From JAGQRJ01 sp041402045 (lineage in GTDB: Bacteria > Planctomycetota > J058), in assembly GCA_041402045.1 (NCBI GenBank), contig JAWKSZ010000030.1, forward strand, positions 1 through 64,000: a stretch of DNA of 64,000 nt, given 5' to 3'. The translations under genes and the position numbers were made by a program. A model generated the notes under the pieces. That model made no database searches, was not told where the DNA came from, and saw nothing but the letters and a program-made list of their open reading frames with translations. Shown piece by piece: positions 32,347 to 41,615 of the stretch (within the stretch, counting starts at the first letter, position 1; every line of letters starts with the position of its first letter).

Positions 32347-33225
32347 GCCGCGAGCGCGCCCTGGCCGCGGCCTTTGCCGAGGCCCTGGGGGTCGACGTGC
32401 CCCAGGTGGCCCTCGAGCCGGTGGGCGGCGGGTGTATCAACCAGGCCGCGGTGTGCGAGGTCGCCGGCGAGCGCTGGTTCGTGAAGTGGAACGACCGGCC
32501 CCTGGCCGGTCAATTCGCGGCGGAGGCGGCCGGGCTCGCGGCCCTGGCCGCGGCAGAGAGCGGGCTCGTCGTCCCTTCGGTGCTCGTGCACTCGGACGTC
32601 CCGGGCGCGGCGTTCCTCGTCCTGGGCTACCTCGAGCGCGGCGCCCGCGGCCCGGGCTTCGACGAGGCGCTGGGCCGGGGGCTGGCCGCGCTGCACCGCT
32701 CCAGCGCCCCCGAGTTCGGGTTCGCGCTGGACGGCTACTGCGGGGCCACCCCGCAGCCCAACGCCCGCTGCGCGAGCTGGCTGGAGTTCTACCGCGAGCG
32801 GCGCCTGGGCCACCAGCTCACCCTGGCCCGCGCCGCGGGCTTCCCGAGCGAGGGCTTCCGCGCGGGCCAGCGGCTGCTCGCGCGTCTCGAGGCCTGGATC
32901 GAGGACGACGAGCCCCCGGCGCTGATCCACGGGGACCTGTGGTCGGGCAACCTCTACCCCTGCGCCGGCGGGCGGCCCGGCCTGGTCGACCCCGCTGCCT
33001 ACTACGGGCACCGGGAGGCGGAGCTGGGCATGATGACCCTGTTCGGCGGGTTCTCGCAGCGGGTGTTCGCGGCCTACGACGAGGCGTTCCCCCTCGCAGC
33101 GGGGTGGCGCGAGCGCCTGGGCCTCTACAGGCTCTATCACGTGCTCAGCAAAGCCCCACCATTTCAACCTGTTTGGCGGAGGCTACGCCTCGCAAGCCGA
33201 GTCGCTGATCCGGCGCTATCTGTGA
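32343..33225 (+). CDS. Fructosamine/ribulosamine 3-kinase family protein, frameshifted near the 3' end
   Basis: GTG 32343 overlaps the phosphatase stop. The APH-fold kinase has FVKWN (ATP lysine), IHGDLWSGN near residue 198 and LVDPAAYYGHREAELGMM near 214, all typical of fructosamine-3-kinases. Near 33150 the run AAAGCCCCACC shifts the frame. Removing one C yields HHFNLFGGGYASQAESLIRRYL and a stop at 33223-33225, the normal family end. The unshifted frame runs on to 33287 in nonsense. The enzyme phosphorylates ketoamine adducts on proteins at O-3 so that they fall off. Confidence 0.88.
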
Positions 33226-33376
33226 CCCCACCCCCTGACACGAGGCGGTCGGCCATGAACGCAAGTCACCGATCGTCAGCCACTTGAGCCCGCTCGCGAT
33301 TTAACGCAATGCATCTTGCGAGGATTAGACCTCAACGCCACAGTTGAAGGGCCGAGAGTGAGAGAGGAGACCGCCG

Positions 33377-35317
33377 TTGCGCACCACCGGTTACTCGTCC
33401 CTCCCCCTCTACGCGCTCTTGGGCCTGGTCGGCGCCGGGCTCCTGGCGCTGGACCTCACCACCTCCACCGCAGTCGGCGCGGCCTACGTCGCGATCGTCG
33501 TCGTGGCGCGGGGCATGGGGGCTCGCCCTCGCGAGCTGTGGTTCGCCGGCGGGCTCGCCTGCGCCCTGATCCTGGTGGGGCTGGCCGGTGAGCCTGCGGG
33601 TCCGACCCTCGCCGCGCTCTGCGCCGCTGCCCTGGGCCTCGTGGTCACGAGCATGGCCACCGCCTGCAGCCTCCGCGGCTGCCACGCCGCCGCGACGCAG
33701 CTCCCCTACGCCGAGCTCTACGCCGAGATCGTGGACTCCTCGCGCAACGCGTCCCTGGTCGTCGACAAGGACCTGCGGGTGGTCTCGCTCAACCGGACCT
33801 ACATGGAGTGGTTCCGACCCCAGGCCTCGCGCTGCGACCTCCTGCTGCAGCCCTTCACGGCGATCGATCGAGGGCGCTGGGACCTGCCCGGGCTGGTGAC
33901 CTCCATGCGGGCCCTCCTCGCTCGCGAGCAAGACACCCGCGCCGCCCTCGACTTCGAGGTCGGCCAGGACCTCCCCCGCCAGGGCGTGCGGACCCTGAAC
34001 CTCACCGTGCGTAAGGTCAGCCACCTCGGCGAGGGGCTGTGCCTGCTCGTGACCTGCGAGGACGTCACCGAGCGCAAGGAGTCCCTGCGCGAGCTGCGCC
34101 GCTCCCACAGCAACCTGCGCCGCACGACGGCCAAGCTCGAAGAGACCAAGGAGCGCCTGGCCCAGGCCGAGCGGCTCGAGGCGATCGGCCGGCTCGCCGG
34201 CGGCGTGGCCCACGACTACAACAACATGCTCTCGGCGATCCTCGGGTTCTCCGACCTCGCCTCCAGCCGGCTCCCGGCCGACCACCCGGTGCAGGCCTTC
34301 CTGGGCACGATCCGCGAGGCCGGCCAGCAGTCCGCCGCGCTGACTCGCCAGCTCCTGGCGTTCGGGCGCAAGTCGATCCTCTCGCCCAAGGTCGTGGACC
34401 TGAACGAGACCCTGCACAGCGCCAACAAGCTCCTCGAGCGCCTGATCGGCGAAGACATTCGGATCGAGTTCGAGCCGGGGACCAAGCTCGGCCCGGTCTA
34501 CGTCGACCCGGTGCAAATGGAGCAGGCGGTGGTGAACCTGGCGCTCAACGCCCGCGACGCCATGCCCCAAGGCGGACTGCTGCACCTGCGCACGAGCAAC
34601 GTGCACCTGCGGGACAACGAGGCCAAGGCGATCGAAGCCGAGCTCACCGGCGGCAACTACGTGCTGCTCGAGGTCCGCGACACCGGCACGGGCATGGACG
34701 AGGAGGTCCTGGCCCATATCTTCGAGCCGTTCTTCACCACCAAGGACCCGGCCCACGGCACGGGCCTCGGCCTCGCGAGCATTCACGGCTTCGTCAAGCA
34801 GTCCGGCGGCGCGATCTGCGCGGAGAGCGAGCTGGGCCAGGGCTCGGTGTTCCGGCTCTACCTGCCCCACGTGAGCTTCCCCGCGGCGACCCGCCCCTCG
34901 GAGACCGCCGCCGCCCCGCGGCTGCGCGGCACCGAGACGATCCTCGTGGTCGAGGACGAGGCCGTGGTGCGCGGGGTCATGCTCGAGGCCCTGGGGAGCC
35001 ACGGCTACCAGGTCCTGCTCGCCGCCGACGCCTACGAGGGGCTGCGGCTGTGCGAGGACTACCCCGACACGATCGACATGATCATTACCGACGTGGTCAT
35101 GCCCGGCATGAACGGCAAGGAGTTCATCGCGAACCTCCCGCCCAAGCGCAAGGGCGCGCGCGTGCTCTACACCTCGGGCTACACCGAGACCCGCGTGCTC
35201 AGCCACGGGATCGACGGCGAGCAGGTCATGTTCATGCCCAAGCCGATCAACGTGACCGACCTCCTGAGCCTGGTGCGCGAGATCCTCGACGGCTCGCTGA
35301 CGCCCTCCTCGCCCTAG
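33377..35317 (+). CDS. Hybrid sensor histidine kinase/response regulator
   Basis: Protein of 646 residues from TTG 33377 with AGGAG upstream. Three or four N-terminal membrane helices (to ~residue 95) are followed by a PAS-like domain (IVDSSRNASLVVDKDLRVV) and a short coiled coil. The histidine kinase core has HDYNNML (H279 phosphoacceptor), NLALNARDAM, DTGTGMDEE, FEPFFTTK and GTGLGLA. The C-terminal receiver has VVEDEAVVR, DVVMPGMNG (D572) and the conserved KP. The receiver is attached to the kinase, so the output goes through it or by phosphorelay. No dedicated partner is adjacent. Confidence 0.93.
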   Translation: MRTTGYSSLPLYALLGLVGAGLLALDLTTSTAVGAAYVAIVVVARGMGARPRELWFAGGLACALILVGLAGEPAGPTLAALCAAALGLVVTSMATACSLRGCHAAATQLPYAELYAEIVDSSRNASLVVDKDLRVVSLNRTYMEWFRPQASRCDLLLQPFTAIDRGRWDLPGLVTSMRALLAREQDTRAALDFEVGQDLPRQGVRTLNLTVRKVSHLGEGLCLLVTCEDVTERKESLRELRRSHSNLRRTTAKLEETKERLAQAERLEAIGRLAGGVAHDYNNMLSAILGFSDLASSRLPADHPVQAFLGTIREAGQQSAALTRQLLAFGRKSILSPKVVDLNETLHSANKLLERLIGEDIRIEFEPGTKLGPVYVDPVQMEQAVVNLALNARDAMPQGGLLHLRTSNVHLRDNEAKAIEAELTGGNYVLLEVRDTGTGMDEEVLAHIFEPFFTTKDPAHGTGLGLASIHGFVKQSGGAICAESELGQGSVFRLYLPHVSFPAATRPSETAAAPRLRGTETILVVEDEAVVRGVMLEALGSHGYQVLLAADAYEGLRLCEDYPDTIDMIITDVVMPGMNGKEFIANLPPKRKGARVLYTSGYTETRVLSHGIDGEQVMFMPKPINVTDLLSLVREILDGSLTPSSP

Positions 35318-35396
35318 TGGGGTTACGTGGCCGGCGACCAACGCAGTCGGCGACGACGAGGGCATGCGAGGGCACTACCCTGTTAGCGGACAGAGC

Positions 35397-35960
35397 CTAG
35401 CTCTCGACCGGACGGGGAGCGCCTTCCAGCGCGAGGCACAGCGCCCCGCCTTCGGGGGTCGGCTTCGCCGACCCCTCGATCGTCAGGAGTTGCTTCGCAG
35501 CGTGCCGGGCGCATGTCAACGGGCTGCTCGTCAGTCGCCCGCACGTGGGCGTCCCCGCCCGAGCTCGGGGCCTCCGGCGCGCGGAGGACCTCCGCGAGCG
35601 CAGGTAGCCGTCGAGGACCTCCACGCACAGCGCCTCGAGGGCTGCCCGCGCTCTCCGCGAGCTGGTCCAGCCGCGCGAACCGTCGAGGGCGGAAGGCGCA
35701 CCGGGTGTCGCTGCACCCCCTCGCGTTCGCCGTAGCCCCCGAGGGCCTCGGCCACCGCGTGCCGGTGCGCCCGGTGCAGCGCGGCCAACCGGGCGCTGAG
35801 CGCCTCGAGCTCGCGCTCCTCGGCCTGGGCCGCGTCCAGCGCGCGCAGCTCCTGCCTCGGTGCGCTCGTGGGCGGCGACCTCCCGCTCCAGGGCCTCGAG
35901 CCGCGCGTCCACGTCGTCCTCGGGCTCGCTCGCTGCCGCCTCCTCGCCGCCCGATCCTCG
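35397..35960 (-). pseudogene. Broken gene for a coiled-coil protein
   Basis: Pieces in different frames look protein-like: VDARLEALEREVAAHERTE near 35915, then QELRALDAAQAEERELEALSARL and LHRAHRHAVAEALGGYGERE near 35750-35850, then LEALCVEVLDGYL near 35620, ending RHAAKQLLTIEGSAKPTPEGGAL before a TAG at 35397. At least two or three one-base shifts separate them. Together they suggest a ~170-180 residue helical protein. The N-terminal end is not clear. Nothing further is recognisable from 35961 to 36192, nor in 35318-35396. Confidence 0.4.
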
Positions 35961-36192
35961 GCCCCGAGCCGCGGGACGTCGGCTTCGGCGACTGGCCGCG
36001 ACAGGGCCTCCGGCTATACGAGCACCCCTGAGCGACCGCCGGCTGAGAACCTGGAGCGCTCGCGGCGCCGCGCTACCGGACCTCGGCGGGCGCCGGGCCC
36101 GGATCTGCCGAGCGCCGGTGGGCGACCGTGGGCGCTCAGGATCGCGGTCCGCGACGCGCCTCGGCCCCGAGCGCGCGCGGCGACGCCGCGGA

Positions 36193-36732
36193 TCAGAACA
36201 GCCAGCGGGCGAAGGTGCGGGTGACGGTGGGCATGACCGCGTAGGTCATGAGCAGCACGATCGTGCCCACCGAGAGCGCCTCCAGCGCCAGCGGCGGCCC
36301 CGCGAACGCGCCCTTGATCGCCCGGGGCACGAAGTGCACCAGCGGCCAGATCACGCAGAAGGTGGCCAGGGCCATTTTCCACTTGGTGGGCGCCCGGCCC
36401 TGGTGCTCCTCCGGTGAGAACAGGAACTCCAGGCTGTGGTAGTTCAGCCGCGGCGCCTCGTCGGTGAACTGGTGGGTCTGTTCGAGCCAGGCTTTGCGCT
36501 CCTCGGAGCCGATCCAGGCGTCGAGGTGGGGGTAAGTGTCGAAGCGGAAGATCGAGACGAACACGTTCTCGCCGGGCTCGCAGGGACGGATCACCTCGGT
36601 GCCGAGGTAGCCCGGGAAGCGCCGGCTCGCCGCCGAGATCCCCTGCATCCAGCGTTGAAACGCCGCCTCGTCCCCGGGTCGCACCGTGTGGTGCGCCAGG
36701 ACGGTCACCGGCTGGCTGCTCGCGTCGTTCAC
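36193..36732 (-). CDS. Antibiotic biosynthesis monooxygenase (ABM) domain protein with two membrane helices
   Basis: Starts at GTG 36732 after AGGAGG; 179 residues. The N-terminal ~95 residues form an ABM (dimeric alpha-beta barrel) domain: VTVLAHHTVRPGDEAAFQRW and FPGYLGTEVIRP. The C-terminal part has two helices (MALATFCVIWPLVHFV and IVLLMTYAVMPTV). This layout matches a widespread COG3224-like family of unknown substrate. The stop lies at 36193, with a broken region behind it. Confidence 0.85.
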   Translation of the reverse strand: MNDASSQPVTVLAHHTVRPGDEAAFQRWMQGISAASRRFPGYLGTEVIRPCEPGENVFVSIFRFDTYPHLDAWIGSEERKAWLEQTHQFTDEAPRLNYHSLEFLFSPEEHQGRAPTKWKMALATFCVIWPLVHFVPRAIKGAFAGPPLALEALSVGTIVLLMTYAVMPTVTRTFARWLF

Positions 36733-36869
36733 CGCACCTCCTGCCCCCACGTCGCCACACTCCCCAGGACGAGGCAAGACTCGTCGCAGCAGGAAAATCG
36801 AGGCCCGCTCCCCATCCTCTGCCCCTCGGCCAGAGACACCTCTGGGCGAGAGCCCGAACGGAGGTGTGC

Positions 36870-37082
36870 ATGCGGCGCCGGAGCTTCGTGGTCGCGTATC
36901 TGCTGTGGTTCTTCCTGGGCCTCCTGGGGATCCACCGCTTCTATCTAGGACGCCCCGTGAGCGGGGTGATCTGGCTGCTGACCGGCGGCTTGCTGGGGGT
37001 CGGCTGGCTGATCGACCTCGTGTGGACGGCGGTCATGGTCGAGGACGAGAACCGCCTCCGGCTGGGCTACAGCTACGCCTAA
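36870..37082 (+). CDS. TM2 domain-containing protein
   Basis: Short protein of 70 residues, start ATG 36870 after GGAGGTG. Two membrane helices flank the TM2 signature GIHRFYLG, followed by GVGWLIDLVW. TM2 proteins are small inner-membrane proteins with no settled role. Confidence 0.88.
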   Translation: MRRRSFVVAYLLWFFLGLLGIHRFYLGRPVSGVIWLLTGGLLGVGWLIDLVWTAVMVEDENRLRLGYSYA

Positions 37083-37149
37083 ACACTGACGCAGCAACCG
37101 CTCGAGCCTGGCTTCACGCTCCCTGCTTGATCTTCCGCGCGCGCTCGGC

Positions 37150-37177
37150 TACAAACAATCCGTCTGGACTGTTTGTA
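37150..37177. promoter_or_regulatory. Palindromic operator overlapping the TetR start codon
   Basis: Arms TACAAACAATCC (37150-37161) and GGACTGTTTGTA (37166-37177) match as an inverted repeat at 11 of 12 positions with a 4-base spacer. The last base is the A of the tetR-type gene's ATG. This is the size and symmetry of a TetR-family operator, so the regulator probably represses itself and the coupled amidohydrolase. Confidence 0.72.
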
Positions 37178-37770
37178 TGCGACGCACCCAAGCCGAACGC
37201 AGCGCGACCACCCAGGCCCGGGTCCTGGAGGCGACCTGCGCGTCCCTCGCCGAGCTGGGCTACCCGGGCACCACCCACGCCGTGATCTGCGAGCGCGCGG
37301 GGGTCTCCCGCGGGGCGTTGCTGCACCACTTCCCCACCAAGGCCGCGCTCATGGCGGCCGCGGTCGAGCACCTGTTCGCGCAGCGCCACGCGGCGTTCCG
37401 CAGCGCCTTGGCCGACCTCCCCTCCGCCGGACGCTTGCAGGCGGCCTTCGCGCAGCTCTGGGAGATCTACGGCGGACCGACCCTCGGCGCCTGGCAGGAG
37501 CTGGTCGTCGCCTCGCGCACCGACCCCGCGCTGCGCGAGCACGTGGCCGCGGTCAACGCGCGCTTCCGCGCCGACGCCGAGGCGACCTTCCGCGCGCTGT
37601 TCGGCCTGCCCGCGGCGGCGCCGGTCGGCCCCGCGCTGAGCCTGGCGTTGGCGGCCCTCGACGGCCTCGCGCTGAACCACGTTCTCGAAGTCGACGACAC
37701 CGCTGCGCGCGCCGCCCTCGACGAGCTGGCGCGCCTGGCCGGGTCCTGGCTCCCCGGAGGCGCCCCGTGA
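37177..37770 (+). CDS. TetR/AcrR family transcriptional regulator
   Basis: Protein of 197 residues. The N-terminal helix-turn-helix holds the family pattern ATCASLAELGYPGTTHAVIC and AGVSRGALLHHFPTKAALM (residues ~20-60). The C-terminal ligand domain is helical and divergent. The ATG is the end of a palindromic operator and there is no ribosome binding site, so the message may be leaderless. The stop overlaps the amidohydrolase GTG (GTGA), tying the two together; the ligand may be an N-acyl amino acid or a related substrate. Confidence 0.92.
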   Translation: MRRTQAERSATTQARVLEATCASLAELGYPGTTHAVICERAGVSRGALLHHFPTKAALMAAAVEHLFAQRHAAFRSALADLPSAGRLQAAFAQLWEIYGGPTLGAWQELVVASRTDPALREHVAAVNARFRADAEATFRALFGLPAAAPVGPALSLALAALDGLALNHVLEVDDTAARAALDELARLAGSWLPGGAP

Positions 37771-39539
37771 GCGACGAGGTCCTGATCCAAGGCGGCACGG
37801 TCTACGACGGCAACGGCGGCCCCGGGCTCGCCGCGGACCTGCGGATCCGCGAGGGACGAATCGCCGAGCTCGGGCCGGGCCTGGAGCCCGGCCCTGGCGC
37901 CCGGGTGATCGACGCCCGCGGGCGCTGGGTCACGCCCGGGTTCCTCGACCTGCACACCCACTACGACGCCGAGGTCGAGTTCGACCCGTCCCTGCACGAG
38001 AGCCTGCGCCACGGCGTGACCACGGTCGTGACCGGGAGCTGCAGCCTGAGCATGGTCATGGGGGAGCCGCGGGACCTGGCGGATCAGTTCTGCCGGGTCG
38101 AGGCGATCCCGCGCCCGGTCGTCCTGCCGCTCCTCGAGCGGGTCAAGGACTGGGACGGCCCGCGGGAGTACGTCGAGCACCTGCGCAGCCTGCCCCTGGG
38201 ACCGAACGTGGCCTGCCTGCTCGGGCACAGCACGATCCGCAGCGCGGTCATGGGCCTCGAGCGCAGCGTGACCCGTGGCGAGCGCCCGACCGAGGCCGAG
38301 CTCCAGCGCATGGACGCGCTCCTGGACGAGGCGCTGGACGCGGGGTTCGTGGGGCTCTCGGTGAGCACCCTGCCCTGGGACAAGCTCGACGGCGAGGCCT
38401 TCCGCAGCCGCCCCATGCCGTCGGTGTTCGCGTCCTGGCGCGAATACCGCCGGCTGGCCAAGCGCCTGCGCGCGCGGGGTCGCGTGCTGCAGGCGGTGCC
38501 GAACATTTCCACCAAGGTCAACGTGTTCCTGTTCCTCCTGCTCAGCGCGGGGCTGTTCGTGCGGCGGGCGTTGAAGACGACGTTGATCTCCATGATGGAC
38601 GTGCGCGCCGATCGCTTCGCGTTCCGGATCGCCGGGCTCCTGGCCCGGGTCGTGAACCGGTGCTCGGCGGCGACTTCCGCATGCAGGCCCTCCCCGAGCC
38701 CTTCGACCTCTACGCCGACGGCATGGATATCGTCGTGTTCGAGGAGTTCGAGGCCGGGACCGCGGCGCTGCACGTGACCGACCAGCTCGCGCGCACCGAG
38801 CTCCTGCGCGACCCGGCCTACCGCGCGCGCTTCAAGCGCCAGTGGCGACGCAAGCTCGTGCCTCGGGCCTACCACCGGGACCTGCGCTTCGCGGAGGTCC
38901 TGGAGTGCCCTGACCCGAGCGTGGTCGGCAAGACCTTCGCCCAGCTCGGGAGGAGCGCGATCAGGCCGCGGTCGACGTTCCTGGACCTCGTGATCGAGCA
39001 CGGCCGCGCGCTGCTGGTACACGCTCATGGGCAACGACCGCCCGCGCTGGCTGGAGTGGATCGTGACCCACCCCGACATTCTGATCGGGTTCTCGGACGC
39101 CGGCGCGCACCTGCGCAACATGGCCCACTACAACTTCCCCCAGCGTCTGCTCAAGCGCGTGCGCGACGCCGAGCGCGCCGGCGCGCCGTTCATGAGCGTA
39201 GGCCGCGCGGTCGAGCGCCTGAGCGGCGAGCTCGCGCGCTGGCTGGACCTCGACGCGGGCGTGCTCGAGGTAGGCCGCCGGGCCGACGTGGTCGTGCTCG
39301 ACCCCGAGGCCCTCGACGACGCGGTGGAGGCGATCCACGAGGAGCCCGTGCCCGAGCTCGACGGCCTGGCGCGGCTCGTGCGCCGGAACCCGCGGGTCGT
39401 CGACGCCGTCCTGGTCAACGGCCGGCTCGCGGTCGAGCGCGGCGAGCCCCTGCCCGAGGTCGGCCGCGCCCCCGGCTTCGGGCGCGTGCTCGCCGCGGGC
39501 GCGCCGGCCGAGGCCTCTCCGGCCCTCACCCCGGCTTAG
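37767..39539 (+). CDS. D-aminoacylase/N-acyl-D-amino-acid deacylase-type amidohydrolase, frameshifted twice
   Basis: Starts at GTG 37767. Amidohydrolase signature WVTPGFLDLHTHYDAE gives the HxH metal site. TTVVTGSCSLS follows, and near the end GFSDAGAHLRNMAHYNFP supplies the catalytic Asp, as in N-acyl-D-amino-acid amidohydrolases. The frame changes by one base near 38660 and again near 39020, and the total length returns to a multiple of three (591 codons). All three parts keep family motifs. It should deacylate N-acyl-D-amino acids or related cyclic amides, under control of the adjacent TetR protein. Confidence 0.85.
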
Positions 39540-39592
39540 GCCACCCCTGGCCCCGGTCGCGCGCTCGTGCTGCGATCGGAGCCGGAGGCGCC

Positions 39593-39916
39593 ATGCTCGC
39601 TCTGCTCCCCGTCGTGCTGTTCGCGCTGCCGCTGATCGCGGTGGTGTTCGCCGCCGTGCTCTACGCCAGCTTCCACCGCGAGCACCTGGGACGCGCGGGC
39701 CCCTGCGTGATCTTCGGCGGCTGCCTGGTGGAGGTCGCGCTGCTCACGAGCCTGGGGTTCCAGGCGACGATCCAGCTCGGCGCGCTGTCCCACGAGGCGC
39801 TGACCACCGCGGCGATCGGCGTGGGGATCGTCAGCGCGCTGTGCGGGACCCTGGGCTGGAGCCTCGTGCTCCTCGCGGTGTTCCTCGACCGCGGACCGCT
39901 GGAGGAGCTGGACTGA
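39593..39916 (+). CDS. Small membrane protein of unknown function
   Basis: ATG 39593 follows GGAGGCGCC; 107 residues with three hydrophobic helices (residues ~3-25, 38-55, 70-95). No family recognised. The 39917-40136 gap behind it holds nothing identifiable. Confidence 0.65.
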   Translation: MLALLPVVLFALPLIAVVFAAVLYASFHREHLGRAGPCVIFGGCLVEVALLTSLGFQATIQLGALSHEALTTAAIGVGIVSALCGTLGWSLVLLAVFLDRGPLEELD

Positions 39917-40136
39917 CGCGCGGGGAGCTTCCCCTTCTCCCCGTTCCACCATTTGACGCTGGCTGCTTCCATGGGACCTCTCGAAGCTCGACATGAACCG
40001 TCGCCGAATCGCGTGCCGACTCGTCAAGGCGTCCCTCCGCGAGGCACGTGCCTGCGCAAGGCCAGGCTCGACGCGGTCTCGTTTCACGTCGGGCCCCGGA
40101 TCGGACGTCCGGGTCACCGCGGTGTGCCCAGAGGAC

Positions 40137-40997
40137 TCAGCGCCAACGCGGCATGCGCTCGAGCACCGAGTCGTCCTCGAGCTCGGCGCACAGCGCCTCG
40201 AGGGCCGGGCGATCGGCGCCCTCCCAGCGCAGGTCGGCGAGGGAGTCCCGGAGCGGCACGTCGGTGCGCAGGACCCCCAGGTCGCGGTGCAGGAGTACTT
40301 CGCGCCGACGCACGCGCAGCGCCTCGGCCAGGCGCGCGGCCCCGCGGACCTCGACCTCCCACTCGGCCGCGTCCGCCGGGATCGCCTCCAAGGTGGGGTA
40401 GCGCGCGAGCACCGCAGCCGCCGACTTCCCGCCCCAGCCGGGGACCCCGGGCAGCCCGTCCGAGGGGTCGCCGACGAGCGCCTGGTAGTCGGGGATCTGC
40501 TCGGGGCGCACGCCGAAGCGCGCGCGGACCCCGGCCTCGTCGGTCACCCGCTTTCGGATCCGGTCCAGGACCACGACCCGCTCGCCGACCACGCACTGGA
40601 GCAGGTCCTTGTCGGTGGTGCAGATCACGACCTGCTCTGCCTCGCCTCGGTAGCGCGCGGCGGCGGTCGCCAGCGCGTCGTCGGCTTCATAGCGCTTGAC
40701 CAGGGGCCAGGCCACGAGCCCCAGCGCGCGCACGGCCTCGACCGCGAGCCCGTGCTGCCCTGCGATCGCGCGGTTGGGCCCCGCGCCCGCGGGCACCGGC
40801 CCCCGCGGGGCCACGGCCATGGCCTGATCCAGGGCCACCGCCACGTGGCTCACGTCGTCCTGGCGCAGGAGCGCGGCCAGGGTCTGGAGCAGCCCGCGCA
40901 CCGCGCCGACCTCGCGCCCGTCGGCGACAGTCGCCCGTGGGGCGCCGAAGAAGCAGCGGAACAGCTCGAACGTGCCGTCGACCAGGTGCACCTTCAT
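40137..40997 (-). CDS. 5'-3' exonuclease/flap endonuclease (FEN) family protein
   Basis: Protein of 286 residues, stand-alone and without a polymerase domain. PIN-like metal motifs: VDGTFELFR at the start, RYEADDALAT near 103, TTDKDLLQ near 128. They are followed by the helix-hairpin-helix GDPSDGLPGVPGWGGKSA near 175-195. It corresponds to the N-terminal nuclease of DNA polymerase I and would remove RNA primers or flaps. The ATG lies 6 bases after a TAGAGT box, suggesting a leaderless transcript. Confidence 0.9.
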   Translation of the reverse strand: MKVHLVDGTFELFRCFFGAPRATVADGREVGAVRGLLQTLAALLRQDDVSHVAVALDQAMAVAPRGPVPAGAGPNRAIAGQHGLAVEAVRALGLVAWPLVKRYEADDALATAAARYRGEAEQVVICTTDKDLLQCVVGERVVVLDRIRKRVTDEAGVRARFGVRPEQIPDYQALVGDPSDGLPGVPGWGGKSAAAVLARYPTLEAIPADAAEWEVEVRGAARLAEALRVRRREVLLHRDLGVLRTDVPLRDSLADLRWEGADRPALEALCAELEDDSVLERMPRWR

Positions 40998-41003
40998 GGC
41001 GGA

Positions 41004-41009
41004 ACTCTA
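41004..41009 (-). promoter_or_regulatory. Putative -10 box of a leaderless promoter (TAGAGT-N6-ATG)
   Basis: TAGAGT on the minus strand, 6 bases before the ATG of the FEN-type nuclease gene. Confidence 0.4.
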
Positions 41010-41108
41010 CGTCCCGGCTGGCCCGCAGGGCGACTTATCTTTGATTTGAAGCTGGCGCTGAGCGGCCCCAGGGGCTATCACCTGCCGATCGCAACGTTCG
41101 GAGGCACC

Positions 41109-41594
41109 ATGCCCACCGCCACCAAGGACCACTACGCTCCCCTCGATCCGGCCGAGTCGGCCGTCGCGGTCGACCCGACCCAGGTGGTCTACCTCGGCCC
41201 CTACTGCGACGAGGAGCACGCCCGTGAGGAGCTGACCCCGTTGCTCGCGAGCCACGGCGCGCGCCTCGAGAGCGCGGACGAGCCCGAGATCGGCGACCAC
41301 CTGTTCAACGCGACCCTGCTCACCACGAGCGAGGGCATGTGGGTCGGCCTCCAGGCCCAATACGCCCTCGGCGCGAGCGACGAGTTCACCGAGTACGGCT
41401 TCCAGGCCGTGGCCGGCGGCGCCCAGGTGCGGATCCACCCGCTCAAGGGCGAGGGTCAGACCCTGCTGCGCACCGCCGCGATCGCCGAGTACCCGGGCAG
41501 CGCCGACGACGCCGCCAAGGCCGAGCTCTGCGCCCGCGGGAACACCGCGACCTGCACCGTCCGCCGCCTGATCGTGGAGCGGATCCCCGGCTAA
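41109..41594 (+). CDS. Hypothetical protein
   Basis: ATG 41109 follows CGGAGGC; the longer open frame upstream is a shadow of the nuclease gene. The 161-residue protein is acidic, soluble and has no signal peptide. Segments VVYLGPYCDEEHAREELTPLL and FNATLLTTSEGMWVGLQ suggest an alpha/beta domain. No family recognised. Confidence 0.68.
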   Translation: MPTATKDHYAPLDPAESAVAVDPTQVVYLGPYCDEEHAREELTPLLASHGARLESADEPEIGDHLFNATLLTTSEGMWVGLQAQYALGASDEFTEYGFQAVAGGAQVRIHPLKGEGQTLLRTAAIAEYPGSADDAAKAELCARGNTATCTVRRLIVERIPG

Positions 41595-41615
41595 CGCCGC
41601 CCTCGATCGAGCTGC

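Noticed and set aside
39917..40136. Possible small gene between the membrane protein and the FEN-type nuclease
   Set aside because: No frame has a binding site, plausible composition or recognisable motif.
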